This document shows positions 9,153 to 18,351 of a stretch of DNA of 31,753 nt, in pieces. This DNA is from CAZHGD01 sp964531735. Its GTDB lineage: Bacteria > Armatimonadota > UBA10988. The position numbers and the translations under genes are program-made. The stretch is taken from NCBI GenBank assembly GCA_964531735.1, contig CAZHGD010000079.1, positions 1 through 31,753 of the forward strand, given 5' to 3'. A model generated the notes under the pieces. The model did not search any database and was not told the origin of the DNA. It saw nothing but the letters and a program-made list of their open reading frames with translations. Numbering within the stretch: the first letter of the stretch is position 1; each line of letters begins with the position of its first letter.

Positions 9153-11615
9153 TCAGCGCGCCGGCTGGTCGCCGCGCAGGAAGACCAAGTTGTCCCAGCG
9201 CGCCAGCGCCACCGGGGTGCTGGTGGCCGGCGTGGCCGGGCCACTCACGCGGGCGGCGATCACCACCGCGAGCGGCTGCCCCACGCGCGCGTCCTGCCCG
9301 GCGCGCCCAGCACGGTACCGCGCCAGGACCGTCTGCCAGCCGCGCGTCCGCTGCGGTGCGGCCACCAGCGCACCGATCTCGCCGGCCGGCTCCCAACTGT
9401 CACCGGTGGCCAGGTACACCTCGGCCGTGGCGCCGTATGACGCCTGAGCCGAACCGACGGTGGCATCGCCGAAGACCAGGTACTCCGTCTCGGGGGCCAC
9501 GCGACCGACCGGCTGCCAGGCCAGCAGGCGCTGCTGATGCGCGGGCAGCAGGTTGGCACAGGCCATGCCCGCGTAGGTGTGCAGGTCGGCAGGTGAGTAC
9601 CACGGGCCCGGTCCGTTGGCCGCGCCGCCGCGGGTGACCGAGGCCTCGAAGCTCGGATCGAGCAGGCGGTTGTCGGCGAAGACCGTCCAGTCACTCTCAC
9701 CCGCCTGCTCTGCCGGACGGGCCGCGTCGAACACCGGGTAGCGTCGCGACTCGCGCCACGCGGCGTTCAGCCCGGGCGTGGCCGGGCCGCCCTCGTCGAG
9801 GTCCACCAGACGGCGGAACCCCGGTAGCGGCTGCAGCCGATAGTGCCGGCCGGCGCCGGTGAACCGGTCCGGCGCGCCGGCCTTGACCGTCGAGGCCCAC
9901 ATCCGCGAGACCACCTCGTGGCCGGCTCCGGGCTGGTAGGCCGCCCGCAGGACCGCGGGGAGGGCCCGGCCCCGGCCGTGCAGCGGGCTGTCCGGCCGCA
10001 GCCGGTAGTCGCCGGCGGCGCGGTGCTCGCACCGGGCCTCATCGAGGATCTCGCCCGGACCGAGCGCCAGCCACGGGCTGCCGCCGCGCTGCTCGCGGGC
10101 CAGGTGCGCATCCACCACCACCGAGTGCGTGTCGTAGTGCCGCTGGTACCGCCATTCGGGCAGGCGACCATAGAGGGTGTGCCAGCCGTTCATGAAGTTC
10201 AGGTGGTTGCCGGTCGGATGGTAGACCGGCAAGGTCCAAACGAAGGCGTTGTAGTCCGAGAAGTTGCCGGCGCCGAACGCGCTGTCCTCGGTGATGCCGA
10301 CGTACGAGCCGACGCAGTCGATCAGCAGGTTGTTGACCACCAGGTTGTTGCGCACCGCCATGAGGCAGTCCTGTCCGGGCTCACTGATGGCCTGGTTCAG
10401 GTTGGCGGTGCGCGGGTAGCCGGTGATGGTCACGCCCTCGCCGCAGCCGTCGAACACGTTGTGCGCCACCAGCGCGTCAGAACTGTAGATCCAGGCGCCG
10501 CGGCCGCAGCGGCGGAAGACGTTGTTGGCGATGACCGCCCAGCGGCTGATCTCGAAGTACAGGCCGCAGGCGCAGTCATCGAAGCGGTTCTCGGCAATCA
10601 GCGCGTTCGCGTCGCTGATGTCGAGCCACAGGGCGGCCGCCGGCTCGTCGTGCCACCAGTTGCCGATCCAGCGGCAGTCGCGCCACATGACGTACTTGTT
10701 GCCCGCGGTCAGGCACCGCACGTCGCCGCGCCAGGCGTTGTGGTGCAGTTCGTTGCCCTCGAACAGCACGCGGTAGCCGTAGTTGCTGGTGAAGCCCATC
10801 AGCCCGTTGTGGGCGATCTCGTTGCCTCGGATGGTGGCGTCCTCGCCCGAGACGATCAGCCCCAGGAAGTCGTTCTGGGTGACCCGGCAGCCCTCCACGA
10901 CGCACCTCGGGCCGGCCACGGCCACGGCCTGCTCGCGCGGCCAACCGCCGTCGCGGATGTGCTTGACATCGAAGCCGCTGAGCGTCCAGGTGCCGCGCAG
11001 CGTGATGCCGACATCGCGCACGGCCACCTCGATGAGGTGCTCGTCCGGCTGGCCGCCGTCCGACAGCCAGACGTAGAGCTGCCGTGCCGCCGGGTCATAG
11101 TGGAACGAGCCGGCCGTCAGGTCGCCGGGTCCCTGCCCGATGGTCTTGCGCTGGAAGCTGAACGGTCCGGCGTCCGCGGCGCGCTTCAGGTTGCCCTGCA
11201 CACCAATCTGCTGTAGCCGGGCGCCGTCGCAGAAGGCCATCTGCACCACGGTGTCGCACACGCGCCGGTACACCGGACGGTCACCGGGCAGGCGCTCCCA
11301 CGGGCCCGGCAGCGGGTCAGAGCCGCAGACGGTGGGGCGGTGACCCGGGAACGCGGCCAACGTCGACCGCCGTTCCGGGTCCTGCCAGTCGTCGCCGGAG
11401 GTCACCGCTTCGCGGTAGCAGCCCGACTTGACCTGGATCGTGTCGCCCGGCTGCAGGCGCGACATGGCCGCCTGGATGGTGCGCAGCGGCCGTACCTCGG
11501 AGCCGGGGTTGGTGTCGGCCGCCCGCGGGTCCTGCTGTGCCACGATCCAGGTGGCCGCTCCGGCACGACAAGCTGCCAGCGCGAACACGACGGCGAGCCA
11601 GGCCAGACGCGTCAC
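9153..11615 (-). CDS. Secreted right-handed beta-helix protein (pectate-lyase-like fold)
   Basis: The 820-residue protein has an N-terminal export signal. It could be cleaved near AGA-ATW, or lipidated at Cys16 in an LAAC lipobox. RPLRTIQAAMSRLQPGDTI (about residues 42-60) is the usual opening of DUF1565/pectate-lyase-like helices. Repeated Asn-rich coils follow at about 190-470 (GNEIAHN, GNELHHN, ENRFDDC, NNVFRRC, HNVFDGC, NNLLIDC). The last 190 residues look like a carbohydrate-binding beta-sandwich. Such proteins bind or cut polysaccharides outside the cell; the substrate is unknown. The start is a GTG with GGGAGGT five bases upstream. It lies 55 bp after glgC on the same strand with no promoter I can see between, so it may be the last gene of that operon. 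Confidence 0.75.
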   Translation of the reverse strand: MTRLAWLAVVFALAACRAGAATWIVAQQDPRAADTNPGSEVRPLRTIQAAMSRLQPGDTIQVKSGCYREAVTSGDDWQDPERRSTLAAFPGHRPTVCGSDPLPGPWERLPGDRPVYRRVCDTVVQMAFCDGARLQQIGVQGNLKRAADAGPFSFQRKTIGQGPGDLTAGSFHYDPAARQLYVWLSDGGQPDEHLIEVAVRDVGITLRGTWTLSGFDVKHIRDGGWPREQAVAVAGPRCVVEGCRVTQNDFLGLIVSGEDATIRGNEIAHNGLMGFTSNYGYRVLFEGNELHHNAWRGDVRCLTAGNKYVMWRDCRWIGNWWHDEPAAALWLDISDANALIAENRFDDCACGLYFEISRWAVIANNVFRRCGRGAWIYSSDALVAHNVFDGCGEGVTITGYPRTANLNQAISEPGQDCLMAVRNNLVVNNLLIDCVGSYVGITEDSAFGAGNFSDYNAFVWTLPVYHPTGNHLNFMNGWHTLYGRLPEWRYQRHYDTHSVVVDAHLAREQRGGSPWLALGPGEILDEARCEHRAAGDYRLRPDSPLHGRGRALPAVLRAAYQPGAGHEVVSRMWASTVKAGAPDRFTGAGRHYRLQPLPGFRRLVDLDEGGPATPGLNAAWRESRRYPVFDAARPAEQAGESDWTVFADNRLLDPSFEASVTRGGAANGPGPWYSPADLHTYAGMACANLLPAHQQRLLAWQPVGRVAPETEYLVFGDATVGSAQASYGATAEVYLATGDSWEPAGEIGALVAAPQRTRGWQTVLARYRAGRAGQDARVGQPLAVVIAARVSGPATPATSTPVALARWDNLVFLRGDQPAR

Positions 11616-11670
11616 GACGCACCTCCCGAGGCGGCCCGACGCGTGGCTGATGCCCGCGCGCTCAGCGTGG

Positions 11671-12906
11671 TCAGGCCAGGATCATGCCCTTCGGAATCAC
11701 GACAATGCCCGACTCGCTGACGGTGAACCGCTTGCGGTCCTGCTCCAGATCCACGCCGATTTCGTAGCCCGGCGGCACCTTGACGTGTTTGTCGATGATG
11801 GCCCGGCGCACCTTGGCGTGGCGGCCGATGTCGACGCCGCTGAACAGGATCGAGTCGGTGACCTCGGAGAAGCTGTTCACCCGCACGTGCGGCGACAGGA
11901 GCGAGCGCCGCACCCGCCCACCCGAGACGATGCTGCCCGGTGCGAGCAGCGACTCCACCGCCATGCCGATGCGGCCCTGCTCCTCCACGCTGTGAACCGT
12001 GCGGGCCGGCGGCGCGGTCCAGATGCGCGTGTGGATCGGCCATTCGCGGTCGTACAGGTCGAACGGCGGCGTCACCTCCAAGAGGTCCATGTTGGCCGCG
12101 TAGAGGCTCTCCATGGTCCCGATGTCGCGCCAGTAGCCGGGCTGGCCGGTCTGGGCGCTGCGGAAGCGGAACCCGTGTACGTTCTGGCCGCGGTCGACCA
12201 TCGACGGGATGATGTTCTTGCCGAAGTCGTGCGCGGAGTCGGTGCGCGCGTCCTCGGACAGCACGCGCACCAGATCGTTGGTGTTGAAGATGTAGACGCC
12301 CATCGACGCCAACGCCGTGTTGGGGTCAGTCGGCGTCGGCTTCGGCTGCGGCGGCTTCTCTTCGAAGCCGATGATGCGGTCGGCCGCATCCACCTCCATC
12401 ACGCCCATGCGCGTGGCCTCGGCCAGCGGCACCTCGATACAGGCGATGGTCAGCGCGGCCCCGGACTCCACGTGCTGCCGCAGCATCGCGGCGTAGTCCA
12501 TGCGGTAGATGTGGTCGCCCGAGAGGATCAGCACATGCTTCGGGCGCTCCTGCTCCAGCAGGTAGATGTTCTGGAAGATGGCGTCCGCGGTGCCGCGATA
12601 CCAGTCGCCGACCACTCGTTGCTGCGGTGGAATCAGCTCGATGTACTCGCCACGAATCAGGTTGAAGAGCGGGCCCCAGGCCTCGCGGACATGCCGGTGC
12701 AGGGAGAACGACCGGTACTGCGTCAAGACGTAGATCCGGTGCACCCCGGAGTTGAGGCAGTTGCTCAAGGTGAAGTCGATGATCCGGTAGAGGGCACCAA
12801 ACGGCACCGCCGGCTTGGCGCGGTCGCGCGTCAGCGGGTACAGCCGGTTGCCAACGCCGCCCGCCATCAGCATGGCGACGGTGTCCTTCAGCGGCGCTCT
12901 GGTCAT
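11671..12906 (-). CDS. glgC: Glucose-1-phosphate adenylyltransferase (ADP-glucose pyrophosphorylase)
   Basis: The 411-residue protein is full length for bacterial GlgC. The N-terminal nucleotidyltransferase domain has MAGGVGNRLYPLT, RAKPAVPFG and YRIIDFTLSNCLNSG near the start and GDHIYRMDY in the middle. The C-terminal left-handed beta-helix ends with the characteristic VVIPKGM. It makes ADP-glucose from ATP and glucose-1-phosphate, the committed step of glycogen synthesis, and is usually allosterically controlled. Its ATG overlaps the stop of the receiver gene (ATGA at 12903-12906), so the two are probably translationally coupled. No glycogen synthase or branching enzyme gene is in the window, but a GH57 and a GalT-like gene lie upstream in the same block. 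Confidence 0.93.
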   Translation of the reverse strand: MTRAPLKDTVAMLMAGGVGNRLYPLTRDRAKPAVPFGALYRIIDFTLSNCLNSGVHRIYVLTQYRSFSLHRHVREAWGPLFNLIRGEYIELIPPQQRVVGDWYRGTADAIFQNIYLLEQERPKHVLILSGDHIYRMDYAAMLRQHVESGAALTIACIEVPLAEATRMGVMEVDAADRIIGFEEKPPQPKPTPTDPNTALASMGVYIFNTNDLVRVLSEDARTDSAHDFGKNIIPSMVDRGQNVHGFRFRSAQTGQPGYWRDIGTMESLYAANMDLLEVTPPFDLYDREWPIHTRIWTAPPARTVHSVEEQGRIGMAVESLLAPGSIVSGGRVRRSLLSPHVRVNSFSEVTDSILFSGVDIGRHAKVRRAIIDKHVKVPPGYEIGVDLEQDRKRFTVSESGIVVIPKGMILA

Positions 12907-13268
12907 GGACGGTCCCCAACCAGCACGTTGCGCACGGCGCGCAACAACTCGGTCGTGTCCGACGACTTGACCACGTAAGCCGAGGCCGACCAGCTCATGA
13001 AGTTGTCCTGGTAGGCCGAGTAGGCGGTGTTCAGCACCACCGGCAGCTTGTTGTCGATGTCCATGATCTCGCGCAGCAGGTCGAGGCCGTCCTTGCCCGG
13101 CATGTTGATGTCGAGCACGACCACGTCCGGCCGTTGCGCCTTGATCGCCTCCAGCGCGCTGTCCGCGTCGGGGGCCAGACTGACATCGAAGCCCTCCTCG
13201 CTGAAGATCTCCTCGTAGAGGATCCGCTCGCTCTCGTCGTCCTCAACGATCAGGACCCGGTTCGACAT
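12903..13268 (-). CDS. Stand-alone response regulator receiver domain (CheY-like)
   Basis: This 121-residue protein is a single receiver domain without an output domain. The acidic pair E9-D10-D11, phospho-acceptor Asp53 in VVVLDINMPG, Thr81 and Lys101 are all in place, so phosphorylation should be possible. Two ATGs six bases apart are available. GGGAGA touches the first (13274) but sits six bases from the second (13268), which I therefore take as the start. The upstream histidine kinase gene ends 15 bases earlier and is the obvious phosphodonor. The downstream glgC start overlaps its stop. How it passes on its signal is not visible: it must act by protein contact. Confidence 0.88.
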   Translation of the reverse strand: MSNRVLIVEDDESERILYEEIFSEEGFDVSLAPDADSALEAIKAQRPDVVVLDINMPGKDGLDLLREIMDIDNKLPVVLNTAYSAYQDNFMSWSASAYVVKSSDTTELLRAVRNVLVGDRP

Positions 13269-13274
13269 GGTCAT

Positions 13275-13280
13275 TCTCCC
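13275..13280 (-). promoter_or_regulatory. Ribosome binding site for the receiver gene
   Basis: GGGAGA on the minus strand lies six bases before the second in-frame ATG (13268-13266) and directly abuts the first, so it favours the later start. Confidence 0.6.
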
Positions 13281-13283
13281 TGG

Positions 13284-16200
13284 CTAGCCGACCTCGGTCG
13301 GCATCGCCGTCGGCAGCGGCAAGGTAATCGTAAACGTCGCCCCCTGACCTTCGACACTCTCGACGGTCAGCGTGCCGCCATGATCGGACACTATCTTGCG
13401 GCTGACCGCCAGACCGAGCCCAGTGCCGTCGGCCTTGTTGGTAAAGAACGGGTTGAAGATCTCTTCCAGGCGGTCGGCGGCGATACCGGGCCCCTGATCG
13501 ATCACCCGGGCTTCCACGCCTTCGCCGTCGGCGGCGAGGGCGGTGGTCAGCATCAGGTGGCCACCGGTACCCATCGCCTGCACGGCGTTCCGGACCAGGT
13601 TCAGCGCCACCTGCTTGATCTGGTCGGAGTCGGCCAGGACCACCGGCAGCTCCGGGGCCAGTTCGTACTCCACCTGCGTGCGCGTCTCCTCAAACACCGG
13701 CTGTTGCAGACTGACCACGTCCTTGACGACCTGGTTCAGCGCCACCGGCGCCAGCTTCGGCGCGCCCGGCGTGGTGAAGTCGGCCACGTTCTTCAGGATC
13801 GTCTCCAGCCGGTGGACCTCCTTCAGGATGATGCCGGACCGACTGCGCACGTAGTCGGGATCGCCCGGCCTGTCGGCCAGCCGCCGGGCAAACCCACCAA
13901 TACTGACCAGCGGGTTGCGGATCTCGTGAGCCACGTGCGCCGCCACCGAACCGATGCCGGCCAGGCGCTCCGCGGCCTTCAGCTCCTCCTGGGCCTCGCG
14001 CAGTTGGATGACCGAGAGCGCCAGGCGCTCGTACGCCTGCGCGTTCGCCAGTGCCATGCCGGCCTGGTTGGCAAAGGTCGTCAACATGCGGATGCTGTCG
14101 CGGCTGATCTCCTCACCGGTGAACAGGTTGTCCGCGACGATCAGGCCCAGCACGCTCTCCTGCGAAATCAGCGGCACCACCAGGGCCTCACTGGCGCCGG
14201 AGAACTCGCGCAGCGCACGCGCCAGCGGCAGGCTGTCGTGATCGTCGGCCCGCAACATGATCGGCGTCCGCCAGCGGCCAAGCTGCTCGGCACCTTCGGC
14301 CAGTGGCAAGGCCACCGCAGCCCGCCGAGTCGCTTCGGCCCCGCGCAAGCCGTCCTGCCGCCGGTCGTACTCGCGCAGGAACTCGCGGAGCGACTTCTTG
14401 TGCCCCAGCGTCTGCCAGATCGTGCCGGCTTCCTCGGCCGAGGCCGGACCGACCCGGAGGCACTCGACGAGTTCACGCGCGGACGGGTCGAACAGGAACA
14501 GGGCCGCGCGGTTGAAGCCAAACCCGGGGCCGGCCGTCACGCAGGTCAGGATCGCGCGCAGCAGGCGATCCACGTCGAGGGTGCTCTGCATCTCCTCGCC
14601 GATCTCCTGCAGCATCGACAACTGGTACAGCCGCGTCAGGCGATTCGTCGCATCGTGGAGCATCACGATGATGGTCGTCTCGTACTCCGTCACGATGCGC
14701 ATGCGCACATCGACGTAGCGTTCGGCGCCGGTGAAGTCGAAGTAGCGCACCTCGCTCTGGTCGACCGGCCGGTGGTTGTCCTCGAGCCGCCGGACCAACT
14801 CGAAGAAGCGGCTCTCCTCGAGCAGCGAGTGGGGGAACACCTCTTCGGCCGGCCGGTCCATGATCTCGTCGAGGTGCTGGCCGAAGAACTCGAGGTAGCG
14901 CCGGTTGACGAACTGGACGCGCAAGTCCTGGTCCAGCAGGATCAGCGCCGACGGCACGGCCTCCATGATGGTGTGCCGCATCGACTGCAACATGCGGGTC
15001 TGCAGCAGCGATTCGTCGGCTTCCATGCACCGCGCCAGCAGGCTCGCCAGGGCCTCCATCGCCGTTCGATCGAGCCGGTCGAAGCGGTTGGGCCGCTGAC
15101 TCTCCACGTCGAGCACGCCGAACACCCGCGGGCCGAGCCGGATGGGCACGCACAGTTCGGAGCGTACGTTCGGGTCGTGCGGCGCCGGGTCGAAGTAGAG
15201 CGTGTCGCTGCGCGTGTCGCTGCACACATACGAGGTCTGCGTGCGCAGCACCTCGCCGAACACGCCCACATCCAGCGGTTGCTCGTAGCCTTCGCCCAGC
15301 GCGCCGCGCCGGCTGCCGGCCTGCGCCCGCAGCCGGAAGGCGGTGGCTTGCTCGTCCACCTCGTAGATCGCCACGTCGTAGTAGCCGAAATCGGTCTGGA
15401 TGGTGTCGACCACACTGCGCATGAGGCGATTAACGTCACCGATATTGGCGATGGCCGCCGCGCCCACCCGTGAGATCAGCTCGAACTGCGCGGAACGCTT
15501 CCGCTCCTCGTCGAACCGCCGGGCGTTCTCGAGGATGACCGCGAAGTGGTTGGCCAGGTGGTCCAGCAGCGATTGGTCGCCCTCGTCGTAGCACTCGTAC
15601 TGCGTGCTGAGGAGCATCAGCGAGCCCATGGCTTCGTTGTTGTAGACCAGGGGCGAGACCAGCGCTGACCGGTACCCGAGTTCGCTGAGGTGCCGGTCAT
15701 GCGCGCCGAGCCGCGCCAGATCGGCCAGGTCGAGCAGCCGCAGCGACCGGCGGGTAGCCAGCACGCGCGAATGGACCGTGTCCTCGCGGTCGACCAGTGT
15801 CTCGGAGCCGACCACCAAGCCGTTGCTGCCGATCAGCACCCGGCAGCGCAACCGCTCCAGTTCGGCTTCGGGCAGGCAGACCGTCATCGCGTCGCAGGGC
15901 AGCAGGCCCTCGATCTGGGCGGCGATCGCGCGGAAGGTCTGGTCGCGGTCGAGGCTGCGGCTGGTGTGTTCCAGGATGCGGTTGATCGCCTCCAGTTGCT
16001 GCGTCTTCCGCGCCGCCTCCCGCTCCAGCCGGCGCTTCTCGGTCACATCACGCACCACCACCGAGGTGCCGACGCGCTCACCGGTGGCGCTGTCGTGGAT
16101 CGCCGTCCGGGTCATCTCCACGTCCAGCCGCCGCCCGTCCTTGGTCAGCCGCGAAGTGGCATAGTTGCGCACGTAGCCCTGCTCGCTGACCTCGGCGTCG

Positions 16201-17273
16201 AGCCGTGGCAACTCGCCGCTCTCGATCAGGTCGGGCGGCACGAGGATGCCGTTCGGCCGGTTGAGGATCTCGTCGGGCGCATAGCCGAAGATCTGCTCGG
16301 CGCCCTTGTTCCAGCTCAGGATGCGGTTTTCCAGGTCGAGCACGACCACGGCGTCGGCGGTGTCGGTCACAAAGGCCCGCAGGAACGCCGCCTCCTGCTC
16401 GTGGGCCGCCAAGGCCGCCGATTCGCGCGACAGGTCGCGCACGGAGATCTGCACGCGCGTCTGCTCGTCGTCGCCGGGCACGGCGATGAACTGCATCAGG
16501 CTCGGCACTTCGGTGCCTTGCCGCGTGACCAACGGCATGTCGACGCGCCGCAAGGCGCCGGACACCTGGACGCGGCGCAGGGCCTGCCGAAGTTCGTGCG
16601 TGCGGTGAGCCGGCACCAGGGCCGTGAACTCCAGCTCGCCGAGCTGCTCGAGCGAGTAGTCCGTGAGCGTTACCGCGATGGCGTTGGCCAAGTCGATGCG
16701 CCCGCTCTCCACATCGACCACGAAGATGGCGTCGTGGGTGTTGTTCAGCAGGAAGCGCGTCAGCGCGGCGCTCTCGCGCAGGTCGCGCGCCTGGTACGAG
16801 TGATAGGCGCCGTTGACCCGCACGCGGGCCTCGTCGATCTCCTCCTCGACCAGGTCACAAGCCTGATCACGGTCGTGCCCCGCCGGCAGGTTGGCCACGA
16901 GCACCTGCATCAGGCGCCGCTTCAGCAGACGCAGTCCCCGACTGATCCGGACATACGGCACCCCGGTCTCATACGCGCGGCGAGCGGTCTCGTCCAGCAC
17001 GTCGTACGCCGTGTGCCGGTCCAGCCCGTCCACCAGGTTGCACAGGTAAGGAAAGAACCGGATCAGCCCGTCGATGATGGCCGGCGGCGCGCCCGCGGTC
17101 ACCAGCCGGCGCTGCCAGCGTGGGACCATGGCCGGCGCCAGCCGCCGGAGAGCATCCGCCGTCATGTGGCGGATCTCGTCGGGGTAATACACCTGCGCGT
17201 CGTCGCTCTTCGGCTCCACTCCGGCAGCTCCGCTCACTGTGCCGGTTCGATTACCGGCTGACGGCTCCTCCAT
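13284..17273 (-). CDS. Very large cytoplasmic multi-sensor histidine kinase (PAS/GAF)
   Basis: The protein has 1329 residues and no membrane segment or signal peptide. In order (approximate): a helical N-terminal domain resembling RsbR-type sensors (30-160), PAS1 (165-285), PAS2 (290-415), GAF1 (430-575), GAF2 (600-750), PAS3 (760-880), GAF3 (880-1080), a HisKA domain with His1116 in VAHEIRNPL, and a HATPase domain. The last has N-box NLVRNAVQAM, G1 DQGPGI, F-box FNPFFTNKADG and G2 TGLGLAV. All catalytic motifs are intact. It should sense small ligands, redox state or light inside the cell and phosphorylate the receiver encoded 15 bases downstream. The frame is open beyond 17273, but that part overlaps galT, and the ATG at 17273 lies 13 bases after the galT stop. 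Confidence 0.9.
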   Translation of the reverse strand: MEEPSAGNRTGTVSGAAGVEPKSDDAQVYYPDEIRHMTADALRRLAPAMVPRWQRRLVTAGAPPAIIDGLIRFFPYLCNLVDGLDRHTAYDVLDETARRAYETGVPYVRISRGLRLLKRRLMQVLVANLPAGHDRDQACDLVEEEIDEARVRVNGAYHSYQARDLRESAALTRFLLNNTHDAIFVVDVESGRIDLANAIAVTLTDYSLEQLGELEFTALVPAHRTHELRQALRRVQVSGALRRVDMPLVTRQGTEVPSLMQFIAVPGDDEQTRVQISVRDLSRESAALAAHEQEAAFLRAFVTDTADAVVVLDLENRILSWNKGAEQIFGYAPDEILNRPNGILVPPDLIESGELPRLDAEVSEQGYVRNYATSRLTKDGRRLDVEMTRTAIHDSATGERVGTSVVVRDVTEKRRLEREAARKTQQLEAINRILEHTSRSLDRDQTFRAIAAQIEGLLPCDAMTVCLPEAELERLRCRVLIGSNGLVVGSETLVDREDTVHSRVLATRRSLRLLDLADLARLGAHDRHLSELGYRSALVSPLVYNNEAMGSLMLLSTQYECYDEGDQSLLDHLANHFAVILENARRFDEERKRSAQFELISRVGAAAIANIGDVNRLMRSVVDTIQTDFGYYDVAIYEVDEQATAFRLRAQAGSRRGALGEGYEQPLDVGVFGEVLRTQTSYVCSDTRSDTLYFDPAPHDPNVRSELCVPIRLGPRVFGVLDVESQRPNRFDRLDRTAMEALASLLARCMEADESLLQTRMLQSMRHTIMEAVPSALILLDQDLRVQFVNRRYLEFFGQHLDEIMDRPAEEVFPHSLLEESRFFELVRRLEDNHRPVDQSEVRYFDFTGAERYVDVRMRIVTEYETTIIVMLHDATNRLTRLYQLSMLQEIGEEMQSTLDVDRLLRAILTCVTAGPGFGFNRAALFLFDPSARELVECLRVGPASAEEAGTIWQTLGHKKSLREFLREYDRRQDGLRGAEATRRAAVALPLAEGAEQLGRWRTPIMLRADDHDSLPLARALREFSGASEALVVPLISQESVLGLIVADNLFTGEEISRDSIRMLTTFANQAGMALANAQAYERLALSVIQLREAQEELKAAERLAGIGSVAAHVAHEIRNPLVSIGGFARRLADRPGDPDYVRSRSGIILKEVHRLETILKNVADFTTPGAPKLAPVALNQVVKDVVSLQQPVFEETRTQVEYELAPELPVVLADSDQIKQVALNLVRNAVQAMGTGGHLMLTTALAADGEGVEARVIDQGPGIAADRLEEIFNPFFTNKADGTGLGLAVSRKIVSDHGGTLTVESVEGQGATFTITLPLPTAMPTEVG

Positions 17274-17286
17274 GACGGCGACCCGC

Positions 17287-18312
17287 CTAACCGGCCTGAC
17301 GCAAGAATGACGCAGCTTCCTCCGGTGCCACCGGGTTGATGTAGAAGCCCGTGCCCCACTCGAAGCCCGCCGTCTGCTGCACGCGCGGCACGATCTCCAG
17401 GTGCCAGCGGTAGTCATAGGGCAGCGTGCCCCAGTAGTCGGGCCGCCCGGGCCGCGGCGTCGTGCTCGGCGCGGTGAACAGCATGTAGTTGTACGGCGGA
17501 TCGTCCAGCGCCTTACGCAACCGCTTCAGCGCGTCGGTCAGCGTGATCGCGAAGTCGGCCCGCTCCTCCTCGGTGATCAAAGTGACATCGTGGCACTGGC
17601 GCAAGGGCAGAATCAGCAACTCGAACGGGAAGCGCGAGGCATAGGGCGTCAGCACGATGAAGTGCTTGGTCTCGGCCACCACGCGGGTGCCGTCGCGGCG
17701 CTCCTCGTCGATGATGTCCGCCAGCAGACAGCGCTCGTGGCGCAGGTAGTGCTCGCGCGAGGCCGCCAGCTTCGCCTTCGGCACCGACGGGATGATCGGC
17801 GTGGCGATGAGTTGCGAGTGCGGATGCCGCACGGTCGCCCCGGCCTCACGTCCTTTGTTGCGGAAGACCATGTGGTAGCGCAGGCGGAAGTCCTGGCGCA
17901 GGTCGACAATGCGCTCGCAGTAGGCCGCGATGACCTTCTCCACATGCTTCGGCGGCAAGTCGCAGAGGTCGACGTCGTGCCGCGGCGTCTCGATGATCAC
18001 CTCGTGCGCGCCGACGCCGTTCATCAGGTCGTAGACACCCATCGCCCGCGGCGCGGTCAGACCCTCCACCTGCAGCGCCGGGAAGCGGTTCGGGACCACG
18101 CGGACATCCCAGCCCGGCGTGTTCGGGGCGCTGCCGGCCGGCCGGTAAGCCAGCACCTCCGGCGGCGTCCGGCTCTCGTTCCCGGGCGAGAACGGGTTGT
18201 TCGGCATCGGCGGCAGCTCTTCGGTGGTGCGCGCGGCCGCCGGCCGACGTCCGCGCTCCGCGGCGATGATGACCCAGCGATCCTGCAACGGGTCCTTGCG
18301 CAACTCGGGCAT
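17287..18312 (-). CDS. galT: GalT-like nucleotidylyltransferase (HIT superfamily)
   Basis: The 341-residue protein has normal GalT length and the catalytic His-Pro-His at residues 163-165 (HPHSQ), with His165 expected to carry the nucleotidyl intermediate. Other family marks are VVPNRFPAL and the C-terminal RWHLEIVPR region. GalT transfers UMP between glucose-1-P and galactose-1-P. Here the usual N-terminal zinc cysteines (CxxC before PGNE) read N39-P-F-S42, so that site is lost. Related enzymes in plants work as ADP-glucose phosphorylases; with glgC and a GH57 gene nearby, an ADP-glucose reaction is a real alternative. The ATG has GGAGGT five bases upstream and lies 39 bases after the GH57 stop. 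Confidence 0.85.
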   Translation of the reverse strand: MPELRKDPLQDRWVIIAAERGRRPAAARTTEELPPMPNNPFSPGNESRTPPEVLAYRPAGSAPNTPGWDVRVVPNRFPALQVEGLTAPRAMGVYDLMNGVGAHEVIIETPRHDVDLCDLPPKHVEKVIAAYCERIVDLRQDFRLRYHMVFRNKGREAGATVRHPHSQLIATPIIPSVPKAKLAASREHYLRHERCLLADIIDEERRDGTRVVAETKHFIVLTPYASRFPFELLILPLRQCHDVTLITEEERADFAITLTDALKRLRKALDDPPYNYMLFTAPSTTPRPGRPDYWGTLPYDYRWHLEIVPRVQQTAGFEWGTGFYINPVAPEEAASFLRQAG

Positions 18313-18351
18313 GACCTACCTCCGCGCACCTCGCGACTGCCGGCGCCCCGG

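Noticed and set aside
9843..11216. A 457-codon plus-strand frame opposite the beta-helix gene
   Set aside because: It is an Ala/Val/Gln/His-rich shadow. The minus strand shows a signal peptide and repeated beta-helix coils.
13134..15473. A 779-codon open frame on the plus strand, antisense to the histidine kinase gene
   Set aside because: Its translation is low-complexity His/Arg/Gln-rich sequence, typical of an antisense shadow in GC-rich DNA, while the minus strand encodes intact PAS, GAF, HisKA and HATPase motifs.
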